From: Fidelibacterota bacterium
GTDB taxonomy: Bacteria; Fidelibacterota; Marinisomatia; Marinisomatales; J089
Assembly: GCA_003695105.1 (NCBI GenBank)
Contig: RFIZ01000202.1
Location: 1 to 14,912, forward strand
Reading direction: 5' to 3'
Length of the DNA stretch: 14,912 nucleotides
Part shown: one piece after another, positions 1 through 8,158 of the stretch
Numbering within the stretch: the stretch's first letter is position 1
Layout of the letters: each line of letters begins with the position of its first letter
Program-made: the position numbers and the translations under genes
Notes under the pieces: generated by a model
What the model saw: the letters and a program-made list of their open reading frames with translations, nothing else
The model's database searches: none
Told to the model about the DNA's origin: nothing

Positions 1-1143
1 AATGGTTCCCACGACCCGCGCTTCGGCGCCGTTGGCCACACCCGGCAAATCGAACCGATCGTTATAGTGTTTCAGAATTCTGGGGGTCAGCTCCGGCGGC
101 GACACCCACATAAACCGCTCCTGAGTCTCGGCACAGAGCAGGATCGAAGGGTGTAAGGTTTCCATCGATCGATGCACTTTGTCCAGCTGCACTTCGGCCC
201 CCAAACCGGCCGCGTCGGCCAGCTCCACGCTGGCACAGGCAATTCCTCCGGCACCCAGGTCTTTGAAACCGACCCGGGAGCAAAGATCGTTCTCCTGTAG
301 ATATCGAAACAGGTCTCCCGTAGCCTGGACCAGATGGCGTTCCAGGAAAGCATTGGGTTCCTGCACCGCACCTTTGTTCTGTTCCTTTTTTTCTTCCTCC
401 AGTTCCAGGGAGGCAAAACTGGCCCCACCAAAGCCGCTGTTATCGGTAGGTTTTCCCACCAGAATCAGATCATACCCGTCTGCATCGGGCGGCGCGTACG
501 AATGGATAATCCGGTCCTCCCGCACGATCCCCAGCGTCACGATCGTCACGAGACAATTGTCGTTGTACCCCTCATCGTAATAGAGATCTCCGCCGATATT
601 GGGAATTCCCAGGGGATTGCCATAGCCGGCAATTCCCTCCACCACGCCGGAATGAATCCACAAGGTTTTGGGGGTGTCCACGGCGCCAAACCGAAGCGAA
701 TCGGAGACGCCGATGACTTCCGCTCCCATGCACAACACATCCCGGACGTTGCCGCCGACACCGGTCGCGGCTCCTTCATAGGGAACGATTTGCGAGGGAT
801 GGTTATGGGATTCATGGGATATGACGACACACCAGCGATGTCCCTCCCGGTCCGTGGCCACCGCCACGACACCCGCATCCTCTTTGGCTCCCAGCACCAC
901 ATGGGGACCCTCCGTGATAAATTGCTTCAAATGGGGTCGACTGCTTTTGTAGGAACAATGTTCCGACCCCTCGATGGAAAACAGAACCAGTTCCGTCAGC
1001 GTGGGGGGTCGGTGAAGCATTTCGGTCTGGACCTGAAGCGCCTCTTCCGGTGTAAGCGGAATCCGGTACTGCTCCAGAATCGCCCGGATCTCCGAAGGAC
1101 TTTTTCCGGTGAAATCCACGGTTGGGTTGAGGGCCGGATCCAT
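1..1143 (-). CDS. purL: Phosphoribosylformylglycinamidine synthase, PurL subunit (N-terminal 381 residues; runs off the left edge)
   Basis: PurL makes FGAM from FGAR, ATP and glutamine-derived ammonia, the fourth step of cytoplasmic purine synthesis. The visible part starts with ATG and carries the family signatures in order: SEHCSYKSSR at about residues 60-69 with the active-site His62, ESHNHPS at 111-117, and the nucleotide-binding PYEGAATGVGGNVRD at 121-135. GGDLYYDE (184-191) and KDLGAGGIACASVELAD (294-310) follow. Standalone PurL is usually around 730-800 residues, so roughly half is present and the C-terminal half lies left of position 1. The ATG lies 4 bases after the purA stop and an in-frame stop sits just upstream at 1153-1155, so this start is the only close ATG. 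No Shine-Dalgarno is visible, which suggests coupling to purA translation. The absence of an N-terminal PurS-like domain indicates the multi-subunit type, with PurS and PurQ expected elsewhere. Confidence 0.96.
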   Translation of the reverse strand, partial: MDPALNPTVDFTGKSPSEIRAILEQYRIPLTPEEALQVQTEMLHRPPTLTELVLFSIEGSEHCSYKSSRPHLKQFITEGPHVVLGAKEDAGVVAVATDREGHRWCVVISHESHNHPSQIVPYEGAATGVGGNVRDVLCMGAEVIGVSDSLRFGAVDTPKTLWIHSGVVEGIAGYGNPLGIPNIGGDLYYDEGYNDNCLVTIVTLGIVREDRIIHSYAPPDADGYDLILVGKPTDNSGFGGASFASLELEEEKKEQNKGAVQEPNAFLERHLVQATGDLFRYLQENDLCSRVGFKDLGAGGIACASVELADAAGLGAEVQLDKVHRSMETLHPSILLCAETQERFMWVSPPELTPRILKHYNDRFDLPGVANGAEARVVGTI

Positions 1144-1147
1144 GAGA

Positions 1148-2440
1148 CTATTTCAGGATGGTCTCGTGGCGCTGGGGTCCGACCGAAGCCATCGTAACGG
1201 GAACGTGTAATTCATCTTCCAGGAATTTCAGGTAGGCCTGCATGGCCTCCGGCAGTTGATCGAAGGGGCGTTGGGCCACATCCGGAGGGAGACTGCCCCA
1301 GCCGGGTACGTCACGATACACCGGTTTCGCTGCGCGGAAATCAGCCAAACTGGCGGGCATTTCGCGGACCATTTTCCCGTGGATCCGGTACGCAACACAG
1401 ACGGGCAAAGTGTCATAACCGCTGAGGATGTCCAGTTTGGTCACCGCCAGTTCGGTAAGCCCGTTGACGCGTACCGCCTGACGCAGTTGCACCAGATCCA
1501 GCCAGCCTACCCGCCGGGGTCTGCCGGTGGTGGTGCCGAATTCCTGTCCCCGTTCCCGCAGATCCCGGGCGTCCTTTTCCGGCAGTTCCGTGGGGAAGGG
1601 GCTGATGCCCACACGGGTGACATAGGCTTTGGCCACACCAATAATGCGATCGATCCGGCGGAAGGTTCTTCCCGACCCCACCGAAACATGGCCCGCAACC
1701 GTATTGCTGCTGGTGGTGTGCGGGTAGATTCCGTGGTCCACATCCAGACTGACGCCCTGAGCTCCTTCGAACAGGATGGCCTTACCCTGACGCAAACCTT
1801 CATCCAACAGGCAGCCCACATCCCGGAGGTAGGGTTTCAACTGTTGACCGTAGTCCACATATTCATGGAAAATATCTTCCCGGGACCGGTCCAGTCGCCC
1901 CCCCAGCCCCTTTTCAATCAGGGCCTGATTGAAGGCGTAGGCTTTATCCAGTTTCTCCCGGAAGATGTCCGGTTCCAGCAGATCGATGGTGCGGATACCA
2001 TGACGATACATTTTATCGGCATATACCGGAGCGATGCCGCGCCGCGTACTCCCGGCCGACAACGATCCCTGGTGACCGGAAAGGGCCTCGTCCAGGGCAA
2101 TGTGATAGGGCAGAATGACATGGGCCCGGTCACTGATCGCCAGTCGGGGTGTAATACCCCGGTCCTGCAGGTAGCGGATTTCGGCCAGCAGCACTTTCGG
2201 ATCGATTACGACACCGTTTCCAATGACCGACAGGGGGCGGGGATAAAGGACACCGGATGGAATGAGATGGAGTTTATACTCCCGGCCGTCTACGATGACC
2301 GTGTGACCGGCGTTGTTGCCGCCCTGAAACCGGACGACGAAATCGGACTCGCCGGCAAAAAAATCGGTGACCTTGCCTTTACCTTCGTCGCCCCATTGGG
2401 CGCCGACGACCACAGTGGTGCGGGCGGAGGGTTGTGTCAT
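1148..2440 (-). CDS. purA: Adenylosuccinate synthetase
   Basis: PurA joins IMP and aspartate using GTP to give adenylosuccinate, the committed step to AMP. From the ATG at 2440 the protein is 430 residues, the normal family length. It begins with a short lead and then the GTP-binding loop GAQWGDEGKGK, whose Asp and Lys are catalytic, followed by NNAGHTV. Further motifs are STRRGIAP (IMP-binding region), FEGAQG, YPHTTSSNT, TTGRPRRVGWLD, AVTKLDIL (the guanine-binding TKLD) and a C-terminal SVGPQR. The frame stays open further upstream to a TTG at 2521, but the extra 27 residues are unlike PurA N-termini, so 2440 is preferred. No clear Shine-Dalgarno precedes 2440. Upstream and divergent is the membrane protein gene; downstream is purL after 4 bases. 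The STRRGIAP form replaces the commoner TTGRGIGP; I recall similar forms in other bacterial PurA lineages, so I do not regard it as a defect. Confidence 0.97.
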   Translation of the reverse strand: MTQPSARTTVVVGAQWGDEGKGKVTDFFAGESDFVVRFQGGNNAGHTVIVDGREYKLHLIPSGVLYPRPLSVIGNGVVIDPKVLLAEIRYLQDRGITPRLAISDRAHVILPYHIALDEALSGHQGSLSAGSTRRGIAPVYADKMYRHGIRTIDLLEPDIFREKLDKAYAFNQALIEKGLGGRLDRSREDIFHEYVDYGQQLKPYLRDVGCLLDEGLRQGKAILFEGAQGVSLDVDHGIYPHTTSSNTVAGHVSVGSGRTFRRIDRIIGVAKAYVTRVGISPFPTELPEKDARDLRERGQEFGTTTGRPRRVGWLDLVQLRQAVRVNGLTELAVTKLDILSGYDTLPVCVAYRIHGKMVREMPASLADFRAAKPVYRDVPGWGSLPPDVAQRPFDQLPEAMQAYLKFLEDELHVPVTMASVGPQRHETILK

Positions 2441-2594
2441 GAAATTCGACCGAATTTGGAGGTTGGTTGTGGAGAAAACGTCAAGGGAAGTATCGTGCGC
2501 CAGGGCGAAGATTACTGCCAAAGTCGAATGTGCTCAAAGTCCCATTTCCATTGAATCTCGTTTGGGTCCCCCGTAGTTTCCCGGCGGGGGAACC
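2441..2594. promoter_or_regulatory. Divergent intergenic region between purA and the membrane protein gene
   Basis: These 154 bases separate two divergent starts and must hold the purA promoter and probably that of the membrane protein. On the minus strand a weak sigma70-like pair can be read: TTGAGC, a 17-base spacer, then TAATCT. It matches consensus only partly (4 of 6 and 3 of 6). A second TTGACG closer to purA has no matching -10. I see no PurR-type palindrome and no riboswitch-like fold. The promoter role is inferred from layout; the exact sites are not supported. Confidence 0.35.
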
Positions 2595-3311
2595 ATGTCC
2601 AAAACGCAATTTTCATCCCTGCCGCTTTCCGTGCGGATCCTGTTTGCTTTGGACCTGCTCCTACTGGTCCTCTATCTGATCAATATGACCCTGGGGGAGC
2701 CCAATCCCTGGCTGAACCGATTTCTGGATCTCAATGATGAGAACAATCTCTCCACCTGGTATTCATCCATCCAATTGTTTCTGGTGGCGCTGCAAAGCGG
2801 ACTGGCGGTGTATGGTGATCAAATCCGGACCAACCGGAAACAGGTGATGTTGTGGCTGCTGCCGCTTTTATTTCTGTTTTTATCACTGGATGAAACCGCC
2901 ATGATCCACGAAACCCTGGGAGACTGGTCCGATTCCCTGCTTCCCGGCGGCTCCCGGGAGAACACCCCTTATCCTGTTACGGGGATCTGGATGCTGTTGT
3001 TCGGGGTGCCTTTTCTGGTCGGTATCGTTCTGCTGGGAATGTGGATCGATCGTCAGATGGAATGGACCGGAAAGCTGCGGGCCCTGTTCCTGGCGGGTAT
3101 CGGGGTTTTTCTGGGATCGGCCCTGGGAATCGAAACCCTGTCCAACTGGCTGGTGTCGGGAGCCGGTTATTACGCGGAAGTATCTCTGGAGGAATTCGGT
3201 GAACTGGCCGGCGGCACGCTTCTATTCTGGTTCAGCCGGGAACTCCTGCGGTCAAGAGGAATGCAGTTGCTGTTCGGGGACCGCCCTCAGGATCCGGGCT
3301 TATACACGTAA
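2595..3311 (+). CDS. Multipass membrane protein of unknown function, 238 residues
   Basis: I do not recognise a named family, although the pattern resembles a widespread group of uncharacterised bacterial membrane proteins. About six hydrophobic segments are visible, near residues 12-32, 55-74, 86-104, 129-150, 163-185 and 203-217. Charged residues cluster in or beside them: DLNDENNLSTW (45-55) before segment 2, SLDETAMIHE (97-106) at the end of segment 3, IE at 179-180 in segment 5, and SLEEFGE (197-203) before segment 6. Repeated acidic residues plus His105 near membrane edges could bind a metal or form a membrane-embedded active site, but this is inference. The ATG follows a G-rich stretch (GGGGGAA) that can serve as a ribosome site. 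The gene is divergent from purA, and its last 25 bases overlap the end of the convergent flavoprotein gene. No signal peptide separate from segment 1 is seen. Confidence 0.85.
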   Translation: MSKTQFSSLPLSVRILFALDLLLLVLYLINMTLGEPNPWLNRFLDLNDENNLSTWYSSIQLFLVALQSGLAVYGDQIRTNRKQVMLWLLPLLFLFLSLDETAMIHETLGDWSDSLLPGGSRENTPYPVTGIWMLLFGVPFLVGIVLLGMWIDRQMEWTGKLRALFLAGIGVFLGSALGIETLSNWLVSGAGYYAEVSLEEFGELAGGTLLFWFSRELLRSRGMQLLFGDRPQDPGLYT

Positions 3312-4294
3312 TCGTTGAGCATTTTCATGTAATTCGACCGGACGAAAGCTTTGGGATCCAGCACGGTTTCCAGGCACATGCTGCCTTTCATTTGGCTGAT
3401 GCTCTCGTACTCAAATTCCTCCATCCACTCCACCATTTGCTGGCGCACCTTGGCCAGATGTTCGGGACCGAATTTCAACAGAGCCGAAGTCATCATCGCC
3501 ACGTCGGCGCCGGCCATGATGACCTTCAATACGTCTTCGGCGGTGTGGATTCCACTGGAAGCGGCGAAACTGACTTTTTTGCAAATCGGAGACAGGACGG
3601 CAATCCAGCGCAACGGCAGGCGCACTTCGGCGGAAGTGCTCAAATTCAAACCGGGGATGACTTCCAGCGTCTCCAGATCAATATCCGGTTGATAAAAGCG
3701 ATTGAAGAGCACCAGTCCGTCGGCCCCTTCCCGTTCCAGACGGGCAGCAAAGGAGGGCAGGGCGCTGAAAAAGGGGCCCAGTTTCACGGCCACCGGGATG
3801 GAGACCCGCCCCTTGATGGCCCGGAGAATGTCCACGTAGAGATCTTCCACCGCCGTAGATGAAACGGCCGGATCGGTGGGAACATGATATATGTTCAATT
3901 CCAGGGCATCGGCCCCGTTGGCTTCCAGCAGAGACGCTTTTTCCACCCAGCCACCGGTGGTAACGCCGTTCAAACTGGCTACCACAGGTACGCTGACGGT
4001 CTCTTTGATGGCTCGTAACTGTTCCAGATACAGATCGCAGCTCTGCTTGAATTCCGGGTGATCCGGGAAATAGCTGAGGGACTCGGAATAACTCTCAGAA
4101 CCGTGGGACAGATGATGTTCCAGTTCCGCATCTTCATGGAGGATTTCTTCTTCGAAGAGGGAATGCATGACGATGAGCGGTGCCCCGGCATCCTCCAATC
4201 GCTTGACCTGATCGATGTCCCTGGTGAAGGGTGAGGCCGAAGGAACAAGGGGTGTATCCAGTTCAAAACCCAGATAACGTGTATTCAATTTCAT
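3287..4294 (-). CDS. Dihydroorotate dehydrogenase-like flavoprotein, partner of nifJ
   Basis: The 335-residue protein has the FMN-binding TIM-barrel layout of class 1 dihydroorotate dehydrogenases: N-terminal TPLVPSASPFTRD (14-26), PVVASLNG (103-110), ALELNIY (130-136), PVAVKLGPF (167-175) with the FMN-contacting Lys171, and the phosphate-binding SSGIHTAEDV (246-255) and AGADVAMMTS (261-270). True class 1 enzymes have a catalytic Cys or Ser in an N-x-S-C-P-N loop. Here the equivalent reads LNIYHVPT, so the catalytic base appears lost and pyrimidine synthesis is unlikely. It follows nifJ by 13 bases with a strong GGAGG site, so the two are probably co-translated. I recall this family as a frequent neighbour of nifJ in other bacteria. 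A role in electron transfer around pyruvate:ferredoxin oxidoreductase or in its assembly is a guess. The final 25 bases overlap the convergent membrane protein gene. Confidence 0.88.
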   Translation of the reverse strand: MKLNTRYLGFELDTPLVPSASPFTRDIDQVKRLEDAGAPLIVMHSLFEEEILHEDAELEHHLSHGSESYSESLSYFPDHPEFKQSCDLYLEQLRAIKETVSVPVVASLNGVTTGGWVEKASLLEANGADALELNIYHVPTDPAVSSTAVEDLYVDILRAIKGRVSIPVAVKLGPFFSALPSFAARLEREGADGLVLFNRFYQPDIDLETLEVIPGLNLSTSAEVRLPLRWIAVLSPICKKVSFAASSGIHTAEDVLKVIMAGADVAMMTSALLKFGPEHLAKVRQQMVEWMEEFEYESISQMKGSMCLETVLDPKAFVRSNYMKMLNDYVYKPGS

Positions 4295-4299
4295 GGCGT

Positions 4300-4307
4300 C
4301 CTCCCTT
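4300..4307 (-). promoter_or_regulatory. Shine-Dalgarno for the DHOD-like gene
   Basis: On the minus strand the 13-base gap after the nifJ stop reads as AAGGGAGG followed by a short spacer and the ATG at 4294. GGAGG sits 5 bases before the start, a strong ribosome site that fixes this start and supports co-expression with nifJ. Confidence 0.8.
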
Positions 4308-7300
4308 TTATTCGGCCGGGGTCAATTTCCGGTCCGCCAGATACTTGTAGTATTGATACTGTTCGTCCACAAACCGTTGCGCCCGGTCCGCCAGTTCTCT
4401 GGCCCGATCGGGCATGCTTTTGGTGAGCATTTTGAAACGGTTTTCCCGATAGAGATAATCGGTAATGGGAACTTTCGGCGCTTTGGAATCCAGCTTGAAT
4501 GGATTTTTCCCTGCCTGTTTCAGGAGCGGATTGTAGCGATACAAGATCCATTGACCGCTGTCCACGGCCAGTTTCTGTTGCTGAAGTCCATAGGTCATAT
4601 TGATTCCGTGGGCAATGCAATGACTGTAGGCGATGATAATGGAGGGGCCGGGATAGGCTTCTGCCTCCATGAAGGCCCGAACGGTCTGGGCGTCACTGGC
4701 GCCCATGGCCACTTTGGCCACATAGACATTGCCGTAGGACATGGCGATCTGTCCCAGGTCTTTCTTTCCCAACGGTTTCCCGGAAAAGGCAAACTTGGCC
4801 ACGGCACCGATGGGAGTGGCCTTTGACGCCTGTCCACCGGTGTTGGAATAGACCTCCGTATCCAGTACCAGAATGTTCACATCCCGACCGGAAGCCAGGA
4901 CATGGTCCAGTCCGCCGAAGCCGATGTCATAAGCCCAGCCGTCGCCGCCCATGATCCAGACGCTCTTCTTCACCAGGTTATCGGAAATACTCCGGAGATA
5001 CCGCGCTTCGGTGGATGAGAGTGTATCCAGGATGGTATTCAGCTGTTCCACCCGTTCCCGCTGTTCGAATATTCCCGGTTCGGTGGATTGATCGGCATTC
5101 AGGATGGCGTCCGCCAGTTCCGTTCCCACCTCTTCCCGGAGGGACCGGAGCAATTCTTCGGCATATTCCTTTTGTTTGTCGATCGTCAGGCGGAAGCCCA
5201 GACCGAATTCGGCATTGTCCTCAAACAGGGAATTGGACCAGGAAGGACCGCGACCCTCGGCATTTTTCGTCCAGGGAGTCGTGGGAAGGTTTCCACCGTA
5301 GATGGACGAACAGCCGGTGGCGTTGGCGACCACCATTCGGTCACCGAAGAGCTGGGTGGCCAGTTTTACATAGGGCGTTTCCCCGCAACCGGAACAGGCT
5401 CCGGAAAATTCAAACAGCGGCTCCAGGAGTTGGGATCCCCGGGGGGTTTCCTGTTTAACCCGATTGCGGTCGATTTCCGGTAAAGTGAGGAAGAAATCCC
5501 AATTCTTCCGCTCCTGTTCCCTGAGCGGCAGCTGGGGTTCCATGTTGATCGCGCGACGGCTCACGTTGGTCTTGTCTTTCACCGGACAGATGTCCACACA
5601 GAGGGCACAACCGGTACAGTCTTCCGCCGCCACCTGGAGGGAATACATTTCAGTTTCGGTGTACTCCTTCCCCTTGGCCTTGACATACTTGAAGGTGTCC
5701 GGGGCGTTTTTCAGGTGGGATTCCTCATAGACCTTGGGCCGAATCACGGCGTGGGGACATACCAGCGCGCATTTGTTACACTGAATACAAATAGACGCAT
5801 CCCAGACCGGGATTTCGGCGGCGATGTTCCGTTTTTCGTATTTGGTGGTACCCACCGGAAACGTTCCATCCACAGGAAAGGCGCTCACCGGAACTTCATC
5901 GCCCTTGCCGGCGATCAGACGGGCAGTGACATTTTTGACGAAATCAGGAGCCTCCTCCGGAATCAGAGAGGACCCCAATTCGATACCGGTCAGAATATCC
6001 GGTGGTGTGACTTTCTGAAGATGAGCCAGGGTCTGGTCCACGGCATTGAAATTTTTCTGTACAATTTCCTCTCCCTTTTTCCCGTAGGTTTTCCGAATGG
6101 CCTGCTTGATTTTATCGATGGCCTCCTCCCGCGGGAGAATCCCGGAAATGGCAAAGAAACAGGTTTGCATGATGGTGTTGATGCGCACCCCCATGCCTGT
6201 TTCTTTGGCTACCTTCAGGGCGTTGATATTGTAAAAGGCCAGTTTTTTGTCCAGAATGTGTTTCTGGACGTGGCGGGGTAAATGATCCCACACCTCCTCG
6301 GCACTATAGGGACTGTTCAACAGGAAGGTCCCGCCGGGGACGGCGTAGCCCAGCACATCCACGGTTTTCAGGAATTCAAAATTGTGACAAGCCACAAAAT
6401 TGGCATTCCGGATAAGATAGGTGGAACGAATTTTCTCTTTCCCGAATCGGAGGTGAGAGGTGGTCATGCTGCCGGATTTCTTGGAATCATAGACAAAATA
6501 GCCCTGGGCATAGTTGTCCGTTTCCGATCCGATGATCTTGATGGAGTTTTTATTGGCCCCGACGGTTCCGTCGGCTCCCAGCCCGAAAAACATGCCCCGG
6601 AACACTTTGTCTTCGGGGGTGGAAAAATCCGGATCGTATTCCAGACTGGAATGGGTCACATCATCATTGATCCCAATGGTGAAATGATTCTTCGGGGAGG
6701 CTTTGGTCAACTCATCGAAGATTCCCTTGATCATGCCCGGTGTGAATTCCTTGGAAGACAAACCGTACCGACCGCCGACAACCACCGGATTGGCTGTGAA
6801 CGGGATCTCTTCCTGCTGGTGACCCTCCCGAATGGCCGCAACCACATCCTGGTACAGGGGTTCACCCACTGCACCCGGCTCTTTGGTGCGATCGAGAACG
6901 GCAATCTTCTGGACGGTGTCCGGTAGCGCTCCTAAAAAATGTTTCACTGAGAACGGGCGGTACAGGCGAACTTTCAGCACCCCTACCTTTTCCCCGGAAG
7001 TATTTAAATAATCGACGGTTTCATGCACAGCTTCAGCGCCGGAACCCATGAGAACGATCACCCGGTCGGCATCGGGGGCCCCTACATAATCGAACAGGTG
7101 ATAGGCGCGTCCCACCTGTTCGGCAAACTGGTCCATAACCTGTTGAACAATATCCGGCGCAGCCAGATAGTAGGGGTTCACCGTTTCCCGGGACTGGAAA
7201 AAAGCGTCTGGATTCTGGGCCGTGCCCCGGAGAACGGGGTGGTTGGGATTCAGTCCCCGTTTCCGGTGCTCTGCAATCAGTTGGTCATCCAGCATCGCTT

Positions 7301-7874
7301 TCATATCGTTCCGGGTCAGTTGTTCCACTTTCATTACTTCGTGAGAGGTGCGGAAACCATCGAAGAAATGAAGGAAAGGAATCCGGCTCCGCAGGGTGGC
7401 CGCCTGGGCGATCAGAGCAAAATCCATCACTTCCTGGACGCTGTTGGACGCCAGCAGGGCAAAACCGGTGGATCGGGTTGCCATCACATCGGAATGGTCG
7501 CCAAAAATGGACAGGGCGTGAGTGGCAATGGTCCGCGCGGACACATGAAATACGGTGGAGGTCAATTCACCGGCAATCTTGTACATATTGGGGATCATGA
7601 GCAACAACCCCTGAGAAGCGGTGAAGGTGGTGGTCAGGGCCCCCGTCTGCAGGGCGCCGTGCACAGCCCCGGAGGCTCCGCCTTCGCTTTGCATTTCCAC
7701 CACGGTCGGGACTGTACCCCAGATATTTTTTTGTCCCATCGCGGACCAGGCGTCGGAATGTTCCCCCATGGGGGAAGAAGGAGTAATGGGATAAATCGCA
7801 ATGACTTCGTTCGTCTGGTGGGCGACGTAGGCGGCGGCTTCATTTCCATCGATGGTAACCATTTTTCTCTGCAT
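4308..7874 (-). CDS. nifJ: Pyruvate:ferredoxin (flavodoxin) oxidoreductase, single-chain
   Basis: This 1188-residue enzyme oxidises pyruvate and CoA to acetyl-CoA and CO2, reducing ferredoxin or flavodoxin in the cytoplasm. It is a full-length homodimeric-type chain with fused domains. Domain I carries ITPSSPMGEHSD with Thr31, then Glu64 and Arg114, matching residue for residue my memory of the Desulfovibrio africanus enzyme. The CoA/gamma-type region follows (GLGADGTVGANKNS at 432-445). Two 4Fe-4S motifs come next: C696, C699, C702, C706 and C753, C756, C759, C763. The cluster next to thiamine pyrophosphate is bound by C827, C830, C855 and C1086, all present. The thiamine pyrophosphate and magnesium site is GDGWAYD (977-983) plus NTGGQ (1011-1015). 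Nothing essential is missing, so the enzyme should be active. GAGGA lies 6 bases before the ATG. It leads the transcription unit with the DHOD-like gene. An exclusively nitrogen-fixation role is not implied; no nif genes are in view. Confidence 0.98.
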   Translation of the reverse strand: MQRKMVTIDGNEAAAYVAHQTNEVIAIYPITPSSPMGEHSDAWSAMGQKNIWGTVPTVVEMQSEGGASGAVHGALQTGALTTTFTASQGLLLMIPNMYKIAGELTSTVFHVSARTIATHALSIFGDHSDVMATRSTGFALLASNSVQEVMDFALIAQAATLRSRIPFLHFFDGFRTSHEVMKVEQLTRNDMKAMLDDQLIAEHRKRGLNPNHPVLRGTAQNPDAFFQSRETVNPYYLAAPDIVQQVMDQFAEQVGRAYHLFDYVGAPDADRVIVLMGSGAEAVHETVDYLNTSGEKVGVLKVRLYRPFSVKHFLGALPDTVQKIAVLDRTKEPGAVGEPLYQDVVAAIREGHQQEEIPFTANPVVVGGRYGLSSKEFTPGMIKGIFDELTKASPKNHFTIGINDDVTHSSLEYDPDFSTPEDKVFRGMFFGLGADGTVGANKNSIKIIGSETDNYAQGYFVYDSKKSGSMTTSHLRFGKEKIRSTYLIRNANFVACHNFEFLKTVDVLGYAVPGGTFLLNSPYSAEEVWDHLPRHVQKHILDKKLAFYNINALKVAKETGMGVRINTIMQTCFFAISGILPREEAIDKIKQAIRKTYGKKGEEIVQKNFNAVDQTLAHLQKVTPPDILTGIELGSSLIPEEAPDFVKNVTARLIAGKGDEVPVSAFPVDGTFPVGTTKYEKRNIAAEIPVWDASICIQCNKCALVCPHAVIRPKVYEESHLKNAPDTFKYVKAKGKEYTETEMYSLQVAAEDCTGCALCVDICPVKDKTNVSRRAINMEPQLPLREQERKNWDFFLTLPEIDRNRVKQETPRGSQLLEPLFEFSGACSGCGETPYVKLATQLFGDRMVVANATGCSSIYGGNLPTTPWTKNAEGRGPSWSNSLFEDNAEFGLGFRLTIDKQKEYAEELLRSLREEVGTELADAILNADQSTEPGIFEQRERVEQLNTILDTLSSTEARYLRSISDNLVKKSVWIMGGDGWAYDIGFGGLDHVLASGRDVNILVLDTEVYSNTGGQASKATPIGAVAKFAFSGKPLGKKDLGQIAMSYGNVYVAKVAMGASDAQTVRAFMEAEAYPGPSIIIAYSHCIAHGINMTYGLQQQKLAVDSGQWILYRYNPLLKQAGKNPFKLDSKAPKVPITDYLYRENRFKMLTKSMPDRARELADRAQRFVDEQYQYYKYLADRKLTPAE

Positions 7875-7880
7875 ATCAGG

Positions 7881-7885
7881 TCCTC
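7881..7885 (-). promoter_or_regulatory. Shine-Dalgarno for nifJ
   Basis: GAGGA on the minus strand, 6 bases ahead of the ATG at 7874. It favours this ATG over the in-frame Met five codons into the protein (MQRKM). Confidence 0.75.
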
Positions 7886-7979
7886 AAATTTGGGGGGTCT
7901 TCTGAAAAACAGCGGAATCGCTTCGTTGGCAAGTGGAAAATTTACGGCTTTTTCTCAGAACCCGGCACCCCATAAAGAC

Positions 7980-8002
7980 ACCTGTTACCGGCCCTTTCAG
8001 GT
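7980..8002. repeat. Short inverted repeat (ACCTG...CAGGT), possible operator
   Basis: Five-base arms are separated by 13 bases, about 105 bases upstream of nifJ and 160 upstream of the 66-aa gene. Placement between divergent promoters would suit a regulator site, but five-base arms occur by chance often, so support is weak. Confidence 0.2.
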
Positions 8003-8094
8003 TTCATTTATTTGGGGCGGGGACGCTCAGATCTACCGCGATGACACACCCTGTTGATTTTTTCTGCCGATTTGTCCTGGACCAGACCCGGTTT

Positions 8095-8111
8095 GTCGGC
8101 CTTCAGCCGGC
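8095..8111 (+). other. Small potential RNA hairpin in the leader of the small-gene cassette
   Basis: GTCGGC and GCCGGC can pair (five Watson-Crick pairs and one G-U) around a CTTCA loop, about 50 bases before the ATG at 8163. There is no following T-run. It could be a leader structure or a chance fold in GC-rich DNA. Confidence 0.25.
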
Positions 8112-8150
8112 GGCATAATCCTTGAAATATGGGTAGTGACCGTAATCGGG

Positions 8151-8158
8151 AAAGGAAG
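8151..8158 (+). promoter_or_regulatory. Shine-Dalgarno for the 66-aa gene
   Basis: AAAGGAAG, with AAGGA 6 bases before the ATG at 8163. It decides this ATG over an in-frame GTG at 8136 that would add nine residues without a comparable site. Confidence 0.75.

Noticed and set aside
334..1197. Plus-strand frame of 287 codons opposite purL
   Set aside because: Shadow of the motif-rich purL frame, which is real despite running off the edge.
2441..2521. TTG start at 2521 extending PurA by 27 residues
   Set aside because: The extension is not like PurA N-termini, and the ATG at 2440 gives the standard 430-residue length.
1256..2554. Long plus-strand frame of 432 codons opposite purA
   Set aside because: It is antisense to a full-length, motif-complete purA, and its product has no recognisable domain. 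Open antisense frames are common in GC-rich coding DNA.
7911..7922. Small hairpin followed by five T on the minus strand ahead of nifJ
   Set aside because: The stem is only four base pairs, too weak for an intrinsic terminator or attenuator.
7023..8057. Plus-strand frame of 344 codons mostly opposite nifJ
   Set aside because: Low-complexity Gly/His-rich product, antisense to the conserved nifJ N-terminus; no independent support.
8092..8119. Sigma70-like promoter (TTTGTC and CATAAT) for the small genes
   Set aside because: The -10 box is good but the -35 is poor, so I did not list it as a separate feature.
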